Positions 59,857 through 64,000 of a stretch of DNA of 64,000 nt are shown piece by piece (the stretch's first letter is position 1; the number at the start of each line of letters is the position of its first letter). The translations under genes were made by a program, and so were the position numbers. Origin of the DNA: an uncultured Acetatifactor sp. Its GTDB lineage: Bacteria > Bacillota > Clostridia > Lachnospirales > Lachnospiraceae. The notes beneath the pieces were generated by a model. It worked only from the letters and a program-made list of their open reading frames with translations, searched no databases and was not told the DNA's origin. The stretch is from the NCBI GenBank assembly GCA_947595925.1, contig CANQEV010000008.1, positions 1 to 64,000 of the forward strand. The letters run 5' to 3'.

Positions 59857-60897
59857 TTATCGAAAAGCGATCTGTGCGAAATTGTAAAAACCCAGGTACC
59901 AGATGTTGAAATCATGGCCTCCGGGGAGCTCCTGCCACATAAAGTTTTCACCGTCCGTAAACTGGCTGCAGACGTCGGGAAGATTTTTTGCGGCGGCGGA
60001 AGCGCTTGCGTAAGCGATGCCGTCCTCCGTTCCACAGATATTGTAGAAATAGTGGATGGGGAGGGCATTTTCTTCCAGGAGTTCCGCGGTTTTTTCCGCA
60101 GGATTGCTGGTAGGAGCCGCGGAGAAAGCGCCGTACCATCCAAACAAGTCCACGCATTCCCCGATGCCGATGTTGATGGTCTGCATACCGCCCATGGAGA
60201 GCCCGGCCATGGCCCGATGATCCCTGGAAGCGGAAAGGTCGTATCCGTCCGCGCTGTACTCCGCGTAGGTGCTGTAGTTTGCCTCGATATAAGGGATCAG
60301 GTCGTTTCGCAGCTCCTGGCCAAAGCAGTAGAAGGAGTTGTAATCCGAGCCGTTGGAAGCGTGGTTCGCAGCGGAGCGCCCGTTGGGCGTGACTACGATA
60401 AAGGGCTCGATATCCCCGAAGTAGGCCAGGTTGTCCATGATGATCTTTACGCGGGAGGACGTCCCGGTCATTCCCCACTCGTTTTCGTCGCCGCCGATGC
60501 CGTGCATCAGATACAATACGTTATACTGTTTGCCCTCGTCGTAGCCATAGGGGAGATAGACGTTTGCCTCCTTGGTGATCTCGCTTCCGTCCCCAAAATA
60601 GTCGCGGGAGGGATAGGTGATCTTTTCTATGGTGCCGGCCTCTTTCAGCTGAAGACCGGTGTACTTGGATGGAATCGCATCGCTGATCTCCGCGGTGGGA
60701 ACCCGTTCTTCGTCTTCGGAAAGGGTTTCTACAGAGACATCTACTTTGGAAGTCTCCTGCCGGATGGCCTCCTGAACAGCATTTTCACTCACACTCACAG
60801 AGCTTCCCTCCTCAATATTTTCACTGCCGCAGCCCGGGAGCAAGACCAAGACCAGGGAGAGCAGGCAGATCATTTTACAAACGGTTTGAGAACGCAT
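59857..60897 (-). CDS. Lipoprotein esterase, carbohydrate esterase family 1-like
   Basis: This 346-residue protein has a lipoprotein signal peptide with lipobox LLPGC (Cys near residue 23), an acidic linker to about residue 70, and an alpha/beta-hydrolase domain. The strand YNVLYLMHGIGGDENEW gives the oxyanion region, GLSMGGMQT the nucleophile Ser, and GGHDFNIW the catalytic His. It resembles the esterase modules of XynZ/feruloyl esterases, so removal of acyl or feruloyl groups from plant polysaccharide is plausible. GGAGAAAGGAAATGC precedes the ATG. No glycoside hydrolase is adjacent. Confidence 0.85.
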   Translation of the reverse strand: MRSQTVCKMICLLSLVLVLLPGCGSENIEEGSSVSVSENAVQEAIRQETSKVDVSVETLSEDEERVPTAEISDAIPSKYTGLQLKEAGTIEKITYPSRDYFGDGSEITKEANVYLPYGYDEGKQYNVLYLMHGIGGDENEWGMTGTSSRVKIIMDNLAYFGDIEPFIVVTPNGRSAANHASNGSDYNSFYCFGQELRNDLIPYIEANYSTYAEYSADGYDLSASRDHRAMAGLSMGGMQTINIGIGECVDLFGWYGAFSAAPTSNPAEKTAELLEENALPIHYFYNICGTEDGIAYASASAAAKNLPDVCSQFTDGENFMWQELPGGHDFNIWYLGFYNFAQIAFR

Positions 60898-61060
60898 AAA
60901 GCATTTCCTTTCTCCAATTTAAAGGATAAGGTCGAAAAAAGCAAGACCTCAGCGAAAACTTTGCACATAATTTATGTGATTTGGCAATTATTCACAATAA
61001 GACCTTTGACAGGGCGGATTTATGGAACTTTTTTCACAAGGGAAATCCCGCTGAACAGAG

Positions 61061-61104
61061 ACAGCCGGCGGAGAAACGGACCATCCCGTTTTCCAGCCGG
61101 CTGT
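61061..61104 (-). terminator. Strong hairpin after the chemoreceptor gene
   Basis: ACAGCCGGC and GCCGGCTGT pair, with an inner GAAACGG/CCGTTTT stem. It lies 30 bases past the chemoreceptor stop on the minus strand. A clear U-tract is lacking on either side, so termination is likely but not certain. Confidence 0.55.
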
Positions 61105-61134
61105 GTTTCTGCCTGGCGCCTGGGACACCCTTTA

Positions 61135-63117
61135 TCATTTCTTGAGCTTGAACTGGGAGATGGTGTCCATAAGAGATTTTGCGCAGTCCCCGAGGCACTG
61201 GGAAATCGCGGAATTTTCCTCCGCGCTGGCCGCGTTGTTCTCCACCATTTCGCTGATCTTTTTCAGGTTCGCGGAGATCTCGTCCGCTGAGTTCTTCTGG
61301 GTTTCCACGAAGCTGACGATCTCGTTCACCATCTGGGAATTGCTTGCGGAATATTCCACGCTGTCGGCGATGGTCTTATCCGCTTTGGCCACCAGCTCTT
61401 TTCCGGCGGAAACCGAGCGAAGGGAGCGCGAGATGGCGTCGCTGATCTTGACGCTGGACTGGGAACTGTTGGAGGAAAGAGTTCCGATTTCGCTGGCAAC
61501 CACCGCGAAGCCCTTGCCCACGTCCCCGGCTCTCGCCGCCTCGATGGAAGCGTTCAGCGCAAGAAGATTGGTCTGGCTTGCGATCTCGTTGATCTCTGTG
61601 ACAAATCCAGCGATTTCGTCATAGCATTTTGCAATCTCATCCATGGCGGCAACCAGTTTGTTCATCTCGCCGTTGCCAAGGGCAAGCTGTTCATTCACAT
61701 TGTCCGTGTTCTTCTTAATGGAGACGGCAAACTCGGAGATCTTCTCCATATTGTCCGTCAGAGTCTTCATTTCACGGGAGGCATCCACTACGGATTCGCT
61801 CTGCGCGGTGGCAACCTTTGCCACGTCCTCGCTGGTGGCGGACAAATCTCCCGCATACTGCATTACGGCCGAAGCGCGCTCGTTGATCTCCGAGAAACTG
61901 CTGTTCAGAACCCGCAGGATCTCCAGCAGCGCTTCCTTGATTTTTGCATAATCTCCGGCATAGTTCCCGCTCACGTCGAAATTCAGGTTCTTTTCGGAGA
62001 TGGAAGTCACGGTGTTTGCAATCTCCGATATGTAATGCTGTAAGCCCTGCATGGTATCGTTCAGCGCCACGGACAGGGAGTGGACTTCTTCTGAGTGGTC
62101 GTCAACCTGGAAGTGATAGTTCAGATCTCCGTCCGAGATGCGGCTCACATTTGCGGCGAGGTCTTCCAGGGACGCGAACATGGGCGTGACGCCGTCGGTC
62201 AGCCGCTGCTTCGCTAATTTTCCAAGGACGATTCCCAAGAGGACGTCCAGTACGGCGACCAGCGCGATGATCACGAGCACCCAGGTCAGGGAGATAACCG
62301 CAACCACGGTCCAGCCGCAGGAAGGCGCTTTGCTGCTGATGGCAAACTTGAACCCGCCCTTATAGTCAAAGATCAGTTTGGTGGAAAGATTGTCTTCGTA
62401 AACGCTCTTATATTTCCCGTGCAGCGCTTCCTCCACGGTCATGCCGCCCTTATTGTTTAGAGCGATCTCTTCATCCGGATGGGTCAGGATCGTGCCGGCC
62501 CCGGAGGTCAGGAAAACGTAATTGCCGCCCTCATAAGAATTTTCGATCAGAGTCACCAGGTCGTCCATATACATATCCATTCCGGCGACGCCTGCCAGGG
62601 TCCCGTTCTTGTAGATCGCCCGGGAGAGGGTGATGCAGATATTGCCGGTCTGTTCGTCCACGTAAGGCTCGGAGATGTAGACTTCGTCGGAGTTGGACGC
62701 TCCGATATACCAGTCCCGTTCGGACACGACGAAATCCGGCTCAGGGATCCAGCCGCCGGACATATAGGTCATGATCCCGTCGGAGTAAACGACGCCGGGC
62801 TCTTTTAAGCAGACATAAACTGCAGATACATCGTCATACTGTGCAGCCAAGGTATCTACATACGAATAGTAATTGCTTTTTATGGTCCCGGAAGAGACGC
62901 CGGCCGCCACGGTATTGATAAAGGAAACTTTCTGCGCCATGGTATTGTCTACCTGGGAGCTATAGACCTGAACCTGCTTGGAATTATCCTTGACTGTGTA
63001 GGCCAAAACGATGACGAGTACAATAAAACCCATCAGGAGGCACAGACCGGTTATGATATGCCGGATGGACCGATTGGCCTTTTCGGTGACATTGGAACTG
63101 AGTTTCTGTAAGTTCAT
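61135..63117 (-). CDS. Methyl-accepting chemotaxis protein with Cache sensor
   Basis: The 660-residue receptor has an N-terminal membrane helix ([20 protein letters not shown]), a double-Cache extracytoplasmic domain with [24 protein letters not shown] and [11 protein letters not shown], and a second helix near 290. A HAMP domain and the signalling domain follow, with the hairpin tip [20 protein letters not shown]. The R-WY-Y-D spacing resembles the amino-acid-binding dCache subgroup, so an amino acid ligand is a fair guess. No che or flagellar genes are in the window. The start at 63117 has AAGGAAGG upstream; a longer frame from 63156 is rejected. Confidence 0.92.
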   Translation of the reverse strand: MNLQKLSSNVTEKANRSIRHIITGLCLLMGFIVLVIVLAYTVKDNSKQVQVYSSQVDNTMAQKVSFINTVAAGVSSGTIKSNYYSYVDTLAAQYDDVSAVYVCLKEPGVVYSDGIMTYMSGGWIPEPDFVVSERDWYIGASNSDEVYISEPYVDEQTGNICITLSRAIYKNGTLAGVAGMDMYMDDLVTLIENSYEGGNYVFLTSGAGTILTHPDEEIALNNKGGMTVEEALHGKYKSVYEDNLSTKLIFDYKGGFKFAISSKAPSCGWTVVAVISLTWVLVIIALVAVLDVLLGIVLGKLAKQRLTDGVTPMFASLEDLAANVSRISDGDLNYHFQVDDHSEEVHSLSVALNDTMQGLQHYISEIANTVTSISEKNLNFDVSGNYAGDYAKIKEALLEILRVLNSSFSEINERASAVMQYAGDLSATSEDVAKVATAQSESVVDASREMKTLTDNMEKISEFAVSIKKNTDNVNEQLALGNGEMNKLVAAMDEIAKCYDEIAGFVTEINEIASQTNLLALNASIEAARAGDVGKGFAVVASEIGTLSSNSSQSSVKISDAISRSLRSVSAGKELVAKADKTIADSVEYSASNSQMVNEIVSFVETQKNSADEISANLKKISEMVENNAASAEENSAISQCLGDCAKSLMDTISQFKLKK

Positions 63118-63266
63118 TTGATGTCCTTCCTTTCTGTCAGCTGCAAAAAGTGGCACAGATAAAGATATGCAGGTACATTTCCATTATATTCTTTTGGGAT
63201 TTCCTGTCAAGAAGCCGAGGTCAAATTTAACGGATTGTCGACAGAATTTTTGACCTGGGCTATCAA

Positions 63267-63641
63267 TCATCTGAGATCGTAGAACGGTGACGCGTCCCGG
63301 GTGCGGTACTCATGTTTTTCATAGTAGCCGATCAGTCTGCCGTCCTCCCCGCGCAGGGCCGTCATATAGACATCTTTGTCCTGCTTTTCGTTGTAAAACG
63401 TGTGTACCCTGTTGTGGGAGACGTCCGAGGCAAACCACGCGCTGACTTCCCGGATCCTCCTGCAGGACTCGGGGTTGTGACAGTCCAGGAGACTTTTTCC
63501 GATGAGTTCGGCACCGCCGCGTTTTGCGTAGTTTGCGACCGCCGCGGGGTTCATGTAGAGTATTGTATGTTCCGGATTGCAGATCACTACGGAAGTGGGA
63601 TCCTGATCGACGATGCTCTTAAAATAAGGGGATAGTTCCAT
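63267..63641 (-). CDS. Single PAS domain protein
   Basis: The 124-residue protein consists of one PAS domain: DQDPTSVVICNPEHTILYMN at the start, GKSLLDCHNPESCRRI in the middle and VYMTALRGEDGRLIGYYEKH at the end. The CHNPESC segment with two cysteines and one histidine could hold haem or metal. No output domain is fused. It precedes the chemoreceptor gene on the same strand by about 150 bases, so it may modulate that receptor or a partner kinase. AAAGGCAGG lies ahead of the ATG. Confidence 0.78.
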   Translation of the reverse strand: MELSPYFKSIVDQDPTSVVICNPEHTILYMNPAAVANYAKRGGAELIGKSLLDCHNPESCRRIREVSAWFASDVSHNRVHTFYNEKQDKDVYMTALRGEDGRLIGYYEKHEYRTRDASPFYDLR

Positions 63642-63671
63642 GCCTGAATACCTGCCTTTCTGTCTGTAAAC

Positions 63672-63704
63672 AAAAAGGGAATCGAAACCGTAGTTTTGAT
63701 TCCC
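63672..63704 (-). terminator. Terminator after tRNA-Ser
   Basis: On the minus strand GGGAATCAAAA pairs with TTTCGATTCCC and is followed by five T. It lies five bases beyond the tRNA-Ser 3' end and precedes the PAS gene. Confidence 0.8.
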
Positions 63705-63708
63705 TGAG

Positions 63709-63795
63709 CGGAGAGTGTGGGATTCGAACCCACGTGCCCGGAATGGACAACCGCATTTCGAGTGCGGCTCGTTACGACCACTTCGATAACTCTCC
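63709..63795 (-). tRNA. tRNA-Ser (anticodon CGA)
   Basis: This 87-base class II tRNA has acceptor GGAGAGT/ACTCTCC with discriminator G, anticodon loop CTCGAAA (CGA), long variable arm around TTGTCCATTCCGGGCA and T-arm GTGGG-TTCGAAT-CCCAC. The remaining 63796-64000 holds nothing I can support. Confidence 0.92.
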
Positions 63796-64000
63796 AGAAA
63801 CCGGCAAGACCTATTCTATAAGAAAATGTTTTATTTTGCAAGCCTTAATCCCAAATTTCCCTCAATTTTCAAAAAATTCAAAAATCATCCCTGGTCTTTA
63901 ATCCAAAGACGGACCTAAAGACAGCAATATTTTAGAGGTTTAAAAGCCAGATTCGTTTTTTGAACAAAAAACAGCGGCGTCGTCAGAGCGGATTTTTTAA

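Overview
The window reads as a chromosomal segment of an anaerobic, low-branching Firmicute, most likely Lachnospiraceae (Clostridia). The basis is gene content rather than a database match: the hrcA-grpE-dnaK-dnaJ operon with a CIRCE operator, IreB-RuvX-DUF1292, RNase J, YlbF, UppP, a class III glutamine synthetase, DUF3842 and DUF6465 proteins, a class B sortase, and a 2-hydroxyacyl-CoA dehydratase-family cluster. Most of it is GC-rich, with a visibly AT-rich stretch at about 53.0-56.3 kb. Ribosome binding sites are of the strong AGGAGG type and several starts are GTG or TTG.

Layout. 0-5.5 kb: IS66 transposase remnant, LMW phosphatase, glycerol kinase, an ECF S-component with a structured leader, a two-part P-loop kinase protein and a DUF3842 protein. 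5.6-9.4 kb: a GldA/GldG-like ABC system with a DUF4340 partner. 9.7-14.3 kb: MATE pump, aminotransferase, patatin, UppP. 14.4-20.4 kb: DUF6465 protein, then the heat-shock operon. 20.7-27.1 kb: a solute-binding lipoprotein and a very large hybrid histidine kinase, lying between dnaJ and prmA, which are usually adjacent. 27.7-34 kb: RNA modification (prmA, rsmE, cysteine desulfurase-thiI, mtaB) and an HPr-like protein. 34-41.3 kb: HAD hydrolase and the conserved ireB-ruvX-DUF1292-(rnj-ylbF)-mltG-like-trmR-U32 block. 41.3-44.3 kb: repeat cluster, glutamine synthetase III behind a terminator-bearing leader, tRNA-Gln.

45.3-51.4 kb is the most unusual part: a CooC-like metallo-ATPase, two 2-hydroxyacyl-CoA dehydratase-family subunits, their activator ATPase, a small membrane protein and a short protein resembling the central domain of acetyl-CoA synthase, all on one strand. 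No CoA-transferase or acyl-CoA dehydrogenase lies nearby. I infer an ATP-driven low-potential reductase of unknown substrate. 51.5-56.7 kb: an Rpn-type fragment, a six-tRNA cluster, then an AT-rich set (nucleotidyltransferase, DUF402-HAD fusion, frameshifted transglutaminase). 56.9-63.8 kb, minus strand: sortase B, an LCP protein and an unusual sorting-signal protein, a lipoprotein esterase, a chemoreceptor, a PAS protein and tRNA-Ser.

A recurring theme is short local duplication in intergenic DNA: 20-bp and 25-bp tandem arrays, duplicated gene ends including the stop codon after two genes, duplicated ribosome binding site regions, and an 83-bp palindromic element present twice with compensatory base changes.
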